Below are positions 10,286-18,719 of a DNA stretch of 25,107 nucleotides, piece after piece; positions within the stretch are counted from its first letter, which is position 1; the number at the start of each line of letters is the position of its first letter. The stretch lies in the NCBI GenBank assembly GCA_004151065.3, contig NWUY0300041667.1, forward strand, positions 13,513-38,619, written 5' to 3'. This DNA comes from Larix sibirica. Lineage: Eukaryota > Streptophyta > Pinopsida > Pinales > Pinaceae. Below the pieces are notes generated by a model that ran no database searches, was not told the DNA's origin, and saw nothing but the letters and a program-made list of their open reading frames with translations. Position numbers and translations under genes: made by a program.

Positions 10286-11220
10286 ATGCAACCCATCACC
10301 CTTCAGGAAGTGGAAATTGTTGTGAATCCGATGGCAGAGGGGAAAGTGCCTGGCCCAGATGGCTTCACAGTCAACTTCTTTCACCATTGTTGGAACTTGC
10401 TTAAGCTTGAAGCACTAGAGGTTGTGGAAGAATCCAGACAAAAGCATTGGGTCCTTCCTACTCTCAACACCACCCACCTCACCCTGGTGCCTAAAGAAAA
10501 TGGAGCCTTGCTTCCTGGTAAGTTCAGGCCCATATCTCTCTACAATGTCATTTACAAAATCATCTCAAAAGTGGTTTCTAATCGTCTTAAACTGTTGTTG
10601 TCGTTGTTAATCTCCCTCGAACAAATGGGCTATGTTGAGGGGAGACAAATCCTTGACGGCATTATCCTTGTGCATGAAATCACTCATTCCCTAAAGGTCA
10701 ATCGCATCCCGAGCATGCTCTTAAAACTGGATCTCTCCAAAGCCTTTAACAAGCTAAGTTGGGAATTCATGGGGAAAATGCTTCTGGCCTTTGGCTTTAG
10801 CCAGGAGTGGACTTGTTGGATCTCCTCCCTCACCTCCTCAGCCTTCTTTTCTATCCTTGTTAATGGGTCTGCCTCTGCTACCTTCACCCCCTCTCGTGGA
10901 ATCCGCCAAGGTGACCCCCTCTCTTCGTTTCTCTTCATCCTCATGGTTGAAGGACTAGGAAGAATGATCCAAGCCGCGATTGCTTCTGGTTCCCTCTGTG
11001 GCCTCTCCCTTCACGGGGGAATCCCATTGCCTATCAACAATTTGTATATGATAATCTCCTTTTTGGTCAGCCCTCCATCCAAGAAGCTTGATCCCTTCAA
11101 AAAATTCTACACACTTTCTCGGAAGCCTCATTCACTACCATTAACCTTGAAAAATCTCAGATCTTCTTTTTTAACATTGACTCCATTACTAAACGCAATG
11201 TCACGCGCATCCTAGGATTT
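10286..11220 (+). pseudogene. LINE C ORF2: reverse transcriptase, catalytic Asp lost
   Basis: RT blocks are well preserved: GKVPGPDGFTVNFFHHCW, then KFRPISLYNVIYKIISKVVS, motif A LKLDLSKAFNKLSWEFM (the usual KAFD is KAFN), and motif B GIRQGDPLSSFLFIL. A frame change at the G5 run 11015-11019 precedes motif C. In the correct frame, motif C reads QQFVYDNLLFGQ, so the expected FVDD or FADD has Tyr (TAT, 11047-11049) for the first catalytic Asp. This change alone should abolish polymerase activity. In working elements this enzyme copies element RNA from the nicked target site. Confidence 0.92.
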
Positions 11221-12170
11221 ACTGTCTCTACCCTTCCCTCTAAATATATGGGCGTGCCTCTCTTTGATTCTGCCATTAAGCATTCCTCTTGGAGGGAGCT
11301 CTTAGACAAACTTTAATTGCGCATCTCCTCCTAGGACTTCCACTCCCTCAATCTCACTTGTCGCCTAAATCTCCTTAAAGTCGTCCTTCAGTCCATGCCC
11401 CTCTACCTCTTCTCGATACTCGCAGCTCCTAAATGGGTCTTGAAATCAATCAGAAGTCTTCAACGTTCCTTCCTTTGGGGCAAGGATTCCAAGAATAACA
11501 GGTGGGCCCTCGTGAATTGGAACACTATTTGTCTTCCTCGGCGAGAGGGAGGCCTTGGTTTAAGGGATCCTGAAATAAGCAATGCAACACTCTCAACCAA
11601 AATTTGGTGGAAATGGATCTCGCATAATGACACGCCCTAGGCGCAATTATGGAGCAAAAAATGTGCTCAGGACTAGGACCCTTCTCAATTGGTCCGCTTC
11701 GATCATGATCCTCCTAGCTCCCTGATTTGGAAGCGGCTAAATCTCATAAGGCCCTTATTCAGCAGCACAATTTTTGGGAAATCAACGAAGGAGCTCATGC
11801 CTATTTTCGGCAGGACTCCTGGCAACAGATGCCCAACTACAGCAGCCAACACAACATTACAGAAAATCATATTCTCAGGCTCGCCACAGATCACTCGGTC
11901 GTCTAAGACTACTGGGAACCTAATGGCTCTTCACCTTTCTGGTTATGGAAACAGTCGGGGCATTGGCATCCTGGTATCGAGCACGATCTCTTAGAACCTA
12001 TCTGGCAGGATCTCGAATCCAGGAAGATAATAATCAAACAAGGACCCGATATAATCCGTCGGGGACACCTCCCTAAGGGATCTTTCACGATCAAGGAAGC
12101 TTAATCCATTCTAGCTAGCAAAGAAGAAGGTCAGACATTCCCCCTCTGGAAGAAAATCTGGAATCCCCAT
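11221..12170 (+). pseudogene. LINE C ORF2: RT thumb and connection region
   Basis: Coding continues after motif C with SKYMGVPLFDSAIKHSSW, CRLNLLKVVLQSMPLYLFS, RSFLWGKDSKNNRWALVNW and REGGLGLRDPEISNATLSTK, the standard order after the RT palm in plant LINEs. Stops at 11314-11316, 11332-11334, 11638-11640 and 11674-11676 sit where CAA or TGG codons are expected. A frame change near 11735 leads to KALIQQHNFWEIN and then to the block GSFTIKEA before the zinc finger. The region positions the primer-template and links RT to the zf-RVT domain. Confidence 0.8.
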
Positions 12171-12540
12171 CTATGGCCCAAAGTTTCAACCTTTCTATGG
12201 TTGCTCTCTCACAAGTGCATTTTAACTTGGGACAAGCTACAAAAGAAGGGATTCTAGGGGCCTGCAGATTGTGTAATGTGTAGCAATGATTATGAAACCA
12301 TAGATCACGTGCTTGACTACTGCGGTTTTGCCTTAGATATTTGGGAATGAGTGGCCGAAAAGTTTAGAAGAACCAATAGAGTCAGAGGCGACATCAACGA
12401 ATCTATGCAGAGATGGGATGTGGTACCCTTCCAAAGTGCACTACTCAATCAGCTCTGGGAGCTCACACCTGGATTCCTGGTTTGGAACACCTAGAAAGAA
12501 AGAAATTTCTGAATCTTTGAGAATAAAATAAAATCTTATG
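12171..12540 (+). pseudogene. LINE C ORF2: zf-RVT zinc-binding domain
   Basis: The block KVSTFLWLLSHKCILTWDKL followed by GPADCVMCSNDYETIDHVLD and YCGFALDIWE is the zf-RVT (PF13966-type) domain of plant LINE reverse transcriptases. The ligands CVMC, His and Cys are retained at about 12270-12325. Stops fall at 12255-12257, 12348-12350, 12492-12494 and 12510-12512. The first three fit TGG or CAG codons and the last fits a CGA codon. The domain lies between RT and RNase H as expected. Confidence 0.85.
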
Positions 12541-13203
12541 ATAACGTTTGGACAATTATCAAGAGAAATCTCCTGGAAACTATCTTCTCGAAGGATTGGA
12601 ATTCTTCCGACTTCCCCTCCACCGATGCGGAGAAAGGAATTATGTCCAACTAGAATTTTTCACATCATCCTCTCCCCACTGTGGGAATAAGCACCATTCG
12701 AAAAAATTCCAACCCGGAACACTAGTCTCCTCCACCTGAGGGTATCTTCAAACTTAACTTAGATGGTGCCTCGAAAGGAAATCCTGGTAATGCAGGATTT
12801 GGGGGTGTCTTTCGTAACCACGAGGGAAAAAATCACCAGAATCTACTTTGGAAGCATTGGGAATGACAGCAATAACGTGGCAGAATTGGAGGGCCTCTTG
12901 GAAGGAATCACCATTGCAAAAAAACTCAAACTCCTCCCTCTCATTAATGAGGGTGATTCTCAGGTGAACCTGACCTTAGCCACCAAAATTCAAAATGACT
13001 TCCATGTTTCCAAACTCTCCACCGGTTGGAGAATGGAACACAGCATCAACAGGCTCACTAACTGCTTAAAGGCTCTCAACTCTATCACTTTCCACCATGT
13101 TAGTAGAAAGGACAACGCTCTAGCTGACTATTTGGCCAACAAATGGGTTACTTGTGAACTTCCTCTTCGGGAAGGGGAGCTAGATCAGTCCTTTTCAGAC
13201 TAA
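12541..13203 (+). pseudogene. LINE C ORF2: RNase H domain
   Basis: After a short linker the RNase H domain starts with IFKLNLDGASKGNPGNAGFG (first Asp at 12762-12764). A frame change in the A6 run at 12827-12832 moves to the frame of ITRIYFGSIGNDSNNVAELE (catalytic Glu), then NEGDSQVNL (Asp) and HVSRKDNALADYLANKWV (last Asp). All four DEDD acids are therefore present although split over two frames. The stop TAA at 13201-13203 may itself be a decayed CAA, because coding-like sequence continues in the same frame. The domain would degrade the RNA strand after cDNA synthesis. Confidence 0.9.
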
Positions 13204-13454
13204 CTCATACTCCATTTCAATGTTCTCGCCCCTCAAGATCTCCCCACCCTAGTTGCGGGTGCTTTCCCCGATCATGCCACAATTGACAGCTTTGTCCAGC
13301 CACCTAGAGACGGCACGTTGTACCCGTCACCTCCTCGTCATGTTAGAAGACAATCAAGTGATCGCGGTTATGTGGAGGACAAGCGGATTTATGGAACTCA
13401 TTTGGAAGTTAATGAGTCGAGGCTAGACTCGGTCACTGATGTCCCTTCGCATTA
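13204..13454 (+). pseudogene. LINE C ORF2: C-terminal extension after RNase H
   Basis: In the same frame as RNase H, after TAA 13201-13203, an open stretch of 82 codons reads LILHFNVLAPQDLPTLVAGA and later QPPRDGTLYPSPPRHVRRQS, to the TAA at 13452-13454. The Pro-rich beginning and the balanced base composition resemble coding DNA more than the AT-rich surroundings. I infer that the TAA arose from CAA and that ORF2 originally ended near 13454. I know no domain for this tail. Confidence 0.5.
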
Positions 13455-13642
13455 ACTGGGATAGCTGGTTCTTAAAGCTCCCGCATGTGGTTCCCCTATG
13501 TCCCTTCTCCATGGCTCGTATAATGATGGAAAGGCCTCAATCCACCCTCATTTGCAATCCTTTGTTGCTCTCTATTGTGAATTTCTCTGGTACGAATTTC
13601 CCTTCTCAATTTGTCATTGCCTAGGAGCTTGGTCTTTACACC

Positions 13643-13962
13643 ATGACTCGACCACGAGGTACCTCAAGGCGTGGGGATGGACATGGCGTAGGACGGGATG
13701 CTGCTTCTACAGGAAAGAATAATGCAGCCATCAGTGGCTATGACAGCAGTGTCTCTGCTCCGGTTCGCATGTTAATCGATGACTGGGAATCAAGTCGTGT
13801 GGTTGATATTCTAGCCACTGGAAAACAAGGCAACCGGATCAATTACTACTAGCTTATAAAAAACATGATGGGAAACCTAGTCGAGGAGATGCTAGAAAAT
13901 TGGAACTCTGCCAAGTCCTCCATTTTGGATATCAGGGCTATCTTGGTTCATCTGGATGAAAA
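13643..13962 (+). pseudogene. Possible third ORF downstream of LINE C ORF2
   Basis: An ATG at 13643 starts MTRPRGTSRRGDGHGVGRDA, an Arg/Gly-rich basic N-terminus. It is followed by VRMLIDDWESSRVVDILATG and KQGNRINYY, then TAG at 13850-13852. The same frame goes on after the TAG with LIKNMMGNLVEEMLENWNSA and ILDIRAILVHLDE, running into the N gap at 13963. Reading TAG as a decayed CAG gives at least 106 codons. The helical, Leu-spaced second half could be a coiled coil. I do not recognise it. It could be an extra ORF of LINE C, the 5' end of another element, or part of a host gene. Confidence 0.4.
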
Positions 13963-14015
13963 NNNNNNNNNNNNNNNNNNNNNNNNNNNNNNNNNNNNNN
14001 NNNNNNNNNNNNNNN
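13963..14015. other. Assembly gap of 53 N
   Basis: A run of 53 N separates LINE C from the GTGCAC-rich region. The true distance and even the adjacency of the two sides are unknown. Any LINE C 3' end, poly(A), target duplication or terminal repeat of the next element lies hidden here. Confidence 1.
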
Positions 14016-14035
14016 TCCAAAAATGTTGAGTTCCC

Positions 14036-15715
14036 ATTCATGATGTAGCCACCTCATAGAAATTTAGGAGGCCTACTTCCCTCGAGAGGAATCACATCTA
14101 TGCAACAACGGGGAAAAGGTACAATTCCCTCTCCCTCTCTCTTGCCTCCCATGCACGTAAAGCATCGTATGGTTCAAATAGTTGTTGTTGCTACTAATGC
14201 TCCTCTCTACACTAACGTATATGATTAACATATAAAATACATCAATCTATTGATAAAACATTTTAAAAAAATTAAATGATAATTTTATTTATAAATATGA
14301 AATAATATCTTTTTCAAAAAACACTTGAATATTCAAACTGGTGCACCTGAAAAATAGTAAAGCACCAGATGCAGTGCATAGTAATACATATGCACTGGAA
14401 ACAGTGCGCCACCGATATGTAGCGCACCGATTACACTAATTGTTTTTAATATAAAATCTACATGGTGTGATGTATACATACAAGGCACTGATGCGTTCAT
14501 AACACGACTAGAACCGACATAATGTGTATATAATAATAGCACGCACCGCGATAGCACTACTAGAGAGTCTTGAGATGGTCCCAATGCTTCCCTAAGTAAT
14601 GGAAGCAAGCACCTGTGCTTCCATAAGCAAGAAGCACCTGTACATGTGTTACATGTTTCATCACCTCTAGCAGTGCACACAAAAATTGACAATGCACCGC
14701 TATTGGCATGTACATTTGTGAAATAGTGAGGAGCACCAGCTTTTTCCAAGATTCTTGGTGCATTTACCTTAAAAAAGCACCATTAATAGTGCGTACCGAC
14801 AAATACAATGCACCGGTGCATTGTAATATTAACACACCGAAATGAAAATTTTTAATTTAATTAATATTTTCCGGTGCGCTCAGATAAAGTAGTGCACTAT
14901 AACGGTGCATTGTGATTTGGGTTAAAATGGTGCACATGTATCCGTGCACCTCATGTAATCAAGTGCATCAGGGTGCTCTATACCATGAGCTCACCGAGTA
15001 GTTTTTTAATTTTTTTAAATTAATATGTGGTGGTTCTCTCTAATTTACCACACTCTCTTAATGGTACACTTGGTGTATCGGTGCCGAGACGCATCATTTG
15101 CAGTGCAAGGAATGGAAAGCACTAGTGTGTTTCTATAAATTAATGCACCGTTTTGAGATTTTTGATTTTTAATTAAAATAATCGATGTGCTATATACTAT
15201 AATGCACCATATAAATGATGTGCTACATTTCCCAATTAGTAGCACAGCGTGGCTAGTGCACTTTGTAAACTTACATGGTGCATTGAGACACGATGCGAGT
15301 CGAAGCACAAGAATGCATCGCACAAAATTTTTAATTTTTTTTAAATAGTGAAAATTCAAGCTTAATTTCAANNAATCAACATAATATAATAGAAGGAAAC
15401 TAATGTGCTTCCCACCAGTGGTGTAGTTCGCAATGGTCGTCACCAACAGTGAGAGGCACCTAACCTCCTCTCTACTGAAAGAAGAGATGCATGGTTGTCC
15501 ACTAGAAACCTGAAAGTCGTTGGATCAATGATGTCATCAATAATATATCTCAAAGAGTAGACAGGTTGACTCTCTGGCACTCCTACATCAGTTGGGACAT
15601 CAAAGAAGTAGGAGAAAATCCTTCCCTCTCCTAGATAGCCTAGTGATAAAATATATATCCTCCTCAGTGGGTTGGAACCACTAATCGGGACCAATGTGGA
15701 AGGCATATCTCACAT
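14036..15715. repeat. Array unit R1
   Basis: First copy of the 1.72-kb unit. Markers shared with R2 include gaggcctacttccctc (14070 and 15795), acaattccctctccctctct (about 14120 and 15845), ataaaatacatc (14233 and 15948) and ctactagagagtc (14557 and 16247). R1 is more diverged from R2 than R2 is from R3. Two N at 15372-15373 interrupt it at the boundary with a protein-like stretch. Confidence 0.8.
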
Positions 15716-15830
15716 GATCCCACCAACGTATCAACTACGCTGAAAATGCCAAGTTCCCCTTTAGGAATGTATCCTCCTCATAGAATGTGAGGAGGCCTAC
15801 TTCCCTCAAGAGGACTCATATCTGTGTGGT
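15374..15830 (-). pseudogene. Decayed coding stretch between arrays, family not recognised
   Basis: On the minus strand, from about 15830 downward, protein-like sequence passes through three frames: REVGLLTFYEEDTFLKGN, then WWDHVRYAFHIGPD-stop-WFQ and PTEEDIYFITRLSRRGKDF; next DVPTDVGVPESQPVYSLRYI; then DFQVSSGQPCISSFSREEVR and CLSLLVTTIANYTTGGKHIS, ending LLLYYVD at the two N. The compositional change from the flanking AT/GTGCAC array, the amphipathic pattern and the stop at a possible CAG codon suggest a real decayed exon. A shorter homologue of its first part lies at 14016-14100. I do not recognise a domain. It is probably a gene of the repeat itself. Confidence 0.5.
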
Positions 15831-17122
15831 AATGGGGCGAGGGTACAATTCCCTCTCCCTCTCTCTCGCTTTTAATGCCAGTAAAGCATCGTACAGGTCA
15901 ACTCGTTGTTGATGCTCCTCTCTACGCTGATGTCTCTGATTGACATATAAAATACATCAGTCTATTATATAAAACATAAAAAAAATAAACGATAGTTTTA
16001 TTTATAACTATGAAATAATATTATTTTTTTTCGAAAAACACTTGAATTTCAAAACTAGTGCACTTGAAAATCAGTCAAACACCGCATGCTGTGCATAGTA
16101 ATACATACACACCGGAAACGATGCACCCCATATATGTAGTGCACCGATTATACTAATTGTTTTTAATATAAAAGTGACACAGTGTGTTGTATACATACAA
16201 GGCACTGACATAGTGCGTATATAATAATAGTACGCACAACCAGAGCACTACTAGAGAGTCTCAGGACAATGTCAGTGCTTCCCTAGGAAATGGAAGCATC
16301 GGTGATTCCATAAGCGGGAAGCACTGGTGCATGTGTTAAATGTTTCAGCACTGCAAGCAGTGCCACAAAAATAGACAACACATCGCTATTGGCTTGTGCA
16401 ATTGTGAAATAGTGAGGAGCACCAAGTTTTTTTTAAAGCTTCTTGGTGCATTCACCTTACAAAAGCATTCTTAGTAGTGCGTACTGACCAATACAATGCA
16501 CTGGTGCGCTGTAATATTAACACACCGAAATGAAAAATATAAATTTAATTAATATTTTCTGATGCGCTCGGATAAAGTAGCACACCATAACGGTGCATTG
16601 TGATTTAGGTTAAAATGATGCATATGTATCCGTGCACCACATGTAATCAAGCACACCGGTGCAATACATACCATGAACACACTGGGTAGTTTTATAATTT
16701 TTTAAAATTAATATGTGACAGTGCTCTATAATTTACTGCACCGTATTAACGGTGCACTTGGTGTATCAGTGCGGAGACACACCGCTTGTAGTGCGAGGAA
16801 TGGAAAGCATTGGTGTGTTTCTATAAATTAGTGCACCATTTTGAGATTTTTAATTTTTAATTAAAATGACTCGATGTGCTACATACATAGCGCATTGTAT
16901 AAACGATGTGCTATGTTGCCCCATTAGTATTGCACCGCAACCAGTGTACCCTGTAAATTTATAGGGTGCACTAAGATGTGGTGCGAGCCGAAGCATGTGA
17001 ACGCACCGCAAATAATTTTTTTTAAATAGTGAAAATTCAAGCTTAATTTCAAGTTTTAATCCGCTACAATTTTAAGTTATAAGAAAACAAAGAGATTACC
17101 TAGACATTTATTGGTCGGGGCG
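15716..17122. repeat. Array unit R2
   Basis: Second copy of the unit, in direct orientation to R1 at an offset of about 1.69-1.72 kb. It contains the same series of GTGCAC-type motifs and the same TTTTTAATTTTTAATTAAAAT-like AT block. The last 390 bases are duplicated again immediately downstream as R3. Confidence 0.8.
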
Positions 17123-17513
17123 GCATGGTGCATCGTATTAATGATGCACTTGGTGTATCAGTGCGGAGACACGCCGTTTGTAGTGTGAGGAATGAAAAGC
17201 ACCGATGTGTTTCTATAAATTAGCGCACCATTTTGAGATTTTTAAATTTTTAATTAAAATGACTCGGTGTGCTACATACAATAGCGCATCATATAAATGA
17301 TGTGCTATGTTGCCCCATTAGTATCGCATCGCAACCAGTGTACCCTGTAAATTTATAGGGTGCACTAAGATGCGGTGCGAGCCGAAGCACGTGAACGCAT
17401 TGCAAATAATTTGTTTTTTAATAGTGAAAATTCAAGCTTAATTTCAAATTTTAATCCCGTAAAATTTTAAGTTAAAAAAAAACAAAGAGATTACCTAGAC
17501 ATTTGTTAGCCGG
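17123..17513. repeat. Array unit R3: 392-bp tandem duplicate of the end of R2
   Basis: The segment around gcacttggtgtatcagtgcg at 16754 recurs at 17146, and accctgtaaatttatagggt at 16948 recurs at 17342, an offset of 392-394 bp. R2 and R3 share variants absent from R1 (for example accctgtaaatttatagg against actttgtaaacttacatg), so this duplication is the younger event. Confidence 0.9.
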
Positions 17514-17700
17514 GGCGGCATAGTTTCCACATAGTACAAAAAATGAAATTTTCCCATCGTTTGGAAAAATTCAAAAAGCACGTACCGACAACGAACATGA
17601 GAAATGCAAGTAAGAGGAGCATCGATGGCAGGGTACTTTAGGGAGGCAAAGGTGGCACCAATGCTTGAGAGCTCAAGAGCACTATGGAATGGTAAAAATG
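17487..17700 (-). pseudogene. Open minus-strand stretch ending at a donor-like site
   Basis: About 70 codons are open on the minus strand: FLPFHSALELSSIGATFASL, KYPAIDAPLTCISHVRCRYV and TMGKFHFLYYVETMPPRLTN, then TAG beside GTAATCTC (AG|GTAATC). The same MPPR..N-AG|GTAATC junction is present in R2 (about 17093-17125). The LYYVE segment resembles LLYYVD at the end of the stretch at 15374-15830, so both may be exon ends of one gene whose intron carries the GTGCAC array. No known domain is seen. Confidence 0.35.
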
Positions 17701-18059
17701 AATAGTTTGGACAAAAAAAAAATTAAACCTTGCTTCGATGTGTTCGATAACCATATGCATTGGATCATTTTTTTATGGGGCACACCGATGCTTCAGTGAA
17801 ATACAAACGTATCGTTATGTTATAGAAAAATATAAAAAAAGGTGGGCATGCCATCTTAATAAAACATAAATAGTTTTTAACTTATCCCTAATCCGGTGCA
17901 CTTCTATTTTCAACTCATTGGTGCTTTATCTTGGTTTACACACTAGTGTTGTACGTATATCTAAATGCATCATATTTGTTGAAAAATGTTAAAATTGTTT
18001 ACACGACATTTTTTTTTAATTTTACTCAATTTGGTGTTGTAATACACATAATGCACCGA

Positions 18060-18290
18060 TTATTTTGTTGGTATCTAGTGCACCATTTATGTTTTTGTTT
18101 TCTTTATATATGTTATTCTTGGACTATGTTTTTTGGGCCAGCTACGGTGCGTTAAATGTACATACGCACCGGTTCTTTTTTTGTTGTCTAGTGCACTGGT
18201 TATGGTTTTTTGTTTTTTATAGTTATATTATGTTTGGAATATGTTTTTTTGGCTAGTGACGATGCATTCAATGTACATATGCACCCGGGC
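18060..18290. repeat. Tandem pair of about 115 bp within the array end
   Basis: tctagtgcaccatttatg at 18074 is matched by tctagtgcactggttatg at 18187, and tatgttttttgggccagcta near 18126 by tatgtttttttggctagtga near 18240. A third, more distant relative of the second half starts at about 22965. Confidence 0.75.
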
Positions 18291-18560
18291 GTATCCTATG
18301 TTTAATGCACTGTTATTGCCAGTTTTTTAAATATAATAATATTTTTTTCCAGTATCGGAAGGGGATTTTTGTGATTGGTCGTTAAGTTTTTCTCCGCACT
18401 ATATACACTTGAACCACATCAGTGAATTTTACGTTTACAAAAGCACTGATTAAAAACCTTCGCTAAAACCTCTACCTAGTCGCCTTTGCTAGAGAACTCT
18501 GTTATAAAAGGATATTTAGGATTTTTTTTAGGGGCTTCCACTATAACCTCCACTAGATGG
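18240..18560. repeat. 320-bp end segment, left copy
   Basis: This segment ends in aggggcttccactataacct, then a short palindrome-like ccactagatgg and gtgtt. It is matched in the same orientation at 22965-23285 with many substitutions but colinear order: aatgtacatatgca, gggcgtatcct, aaggggatttttgtgat, ttaagtttttctc, ttacgtttacaaaagcac, tcactataacct-like end. Homology stops at the same place in both, just after ggtgtt, so this is likely a true repeat terminus. Confidence 0.85.
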
Positions 18561-18719
18561 TGTTAACCTTGTAGCACCATTCAATGCATTTATTTCTACA
18601 CTCTTCATGACAATGAATCATCCCTTCTACTTACTTCCACGAGTGATCCTTCGTTGGGCCATTAGTTATGTCAATTCTAATTTTAACAGTGGGTTTTCAC
18701 TGCAAATTCTTCATCTTAG

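Larger units (their letters stand above)
7195..13962 (+). mobile_element. LINE C: nearly full-length dead non-LTR retrotransposon
   Basis: This is the best preserved element of the window, about 6.8 kb on the plus strand. In order it has a short leader, ORF1 (7418-8975; DUF4283-like domain, CCHC knuckle, charged tail), ORF2 from 8972 (EEP endonuclease, reverse transcriptase, zf-RVT zinc finger, RNase H, C-terminal extension to about 13454), then a further open frame from 13643 that runs into the assembly gap. ORF1 and ORF2 overlap by ATGA. More than a dozen stops, several frameshifts and a lost RT catalytic Asp make it inactive. The 5' edge is judged from composition. The 3' edge is hidden by the gap, so neither poly(A) nor target duplication can be checked. 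Confidence 0.85.
14016..18560. repeat. GTGCACCG-motif array region, tandemly organised
   Basis: For about 4.3 kb the DNA is full of short variants of GTGCACCG and its complement CGGTGCAC (gtgcacc, gcaccg, ggtgcat, gtgcgc, atgcacc), often one every 15-30 bases, set in AT-rich sequence. They occur in both orientations and share the palindromic core GTGCAC. Higher order: a unit of about 1.72 kb in two copies, a 392-bp segment duplicated at the end of the second copy, a 115-bp tandem pair at 18060-18290, and an end segment to 18560. Dense short motifs near transposon ends are known as transposase-binding subterminal repeats in CACTA and similar elements. Whether this is such an element is inference. 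Confidence 0.75.

Noticed and set aside
14333-14763. Minus-strand frames of 67-138 codons in array R1
   Set aside because: His/Cys/Thr-rich peptides produced by repeated GTGCAC motifs; the equivalent part of R2 is not kept open, so selection for protein is unlikely.
17931-18256. Plus-strand hydrophobic frames in the array end
   Set aside because: They derive from T-rich tandem 115-bp repeats and overlap one another in different frames.
14016-18300. CRISPR-like array
   Set aside because: Motifs are short, variable, in both orientations and irregularly spaced, and the sequence is a plant nuclear one; no direct-repeat/spacer pattern exists.
18538-18560. CACTATAACC as the start of a CACTA transposon
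   Set aside because: Homology between the two 320-bp copies lies to the left of this motif and stops about 20 bases to its right, so the motif is at a right-hand end and does not begin an element. CACTA membership remains unproved.
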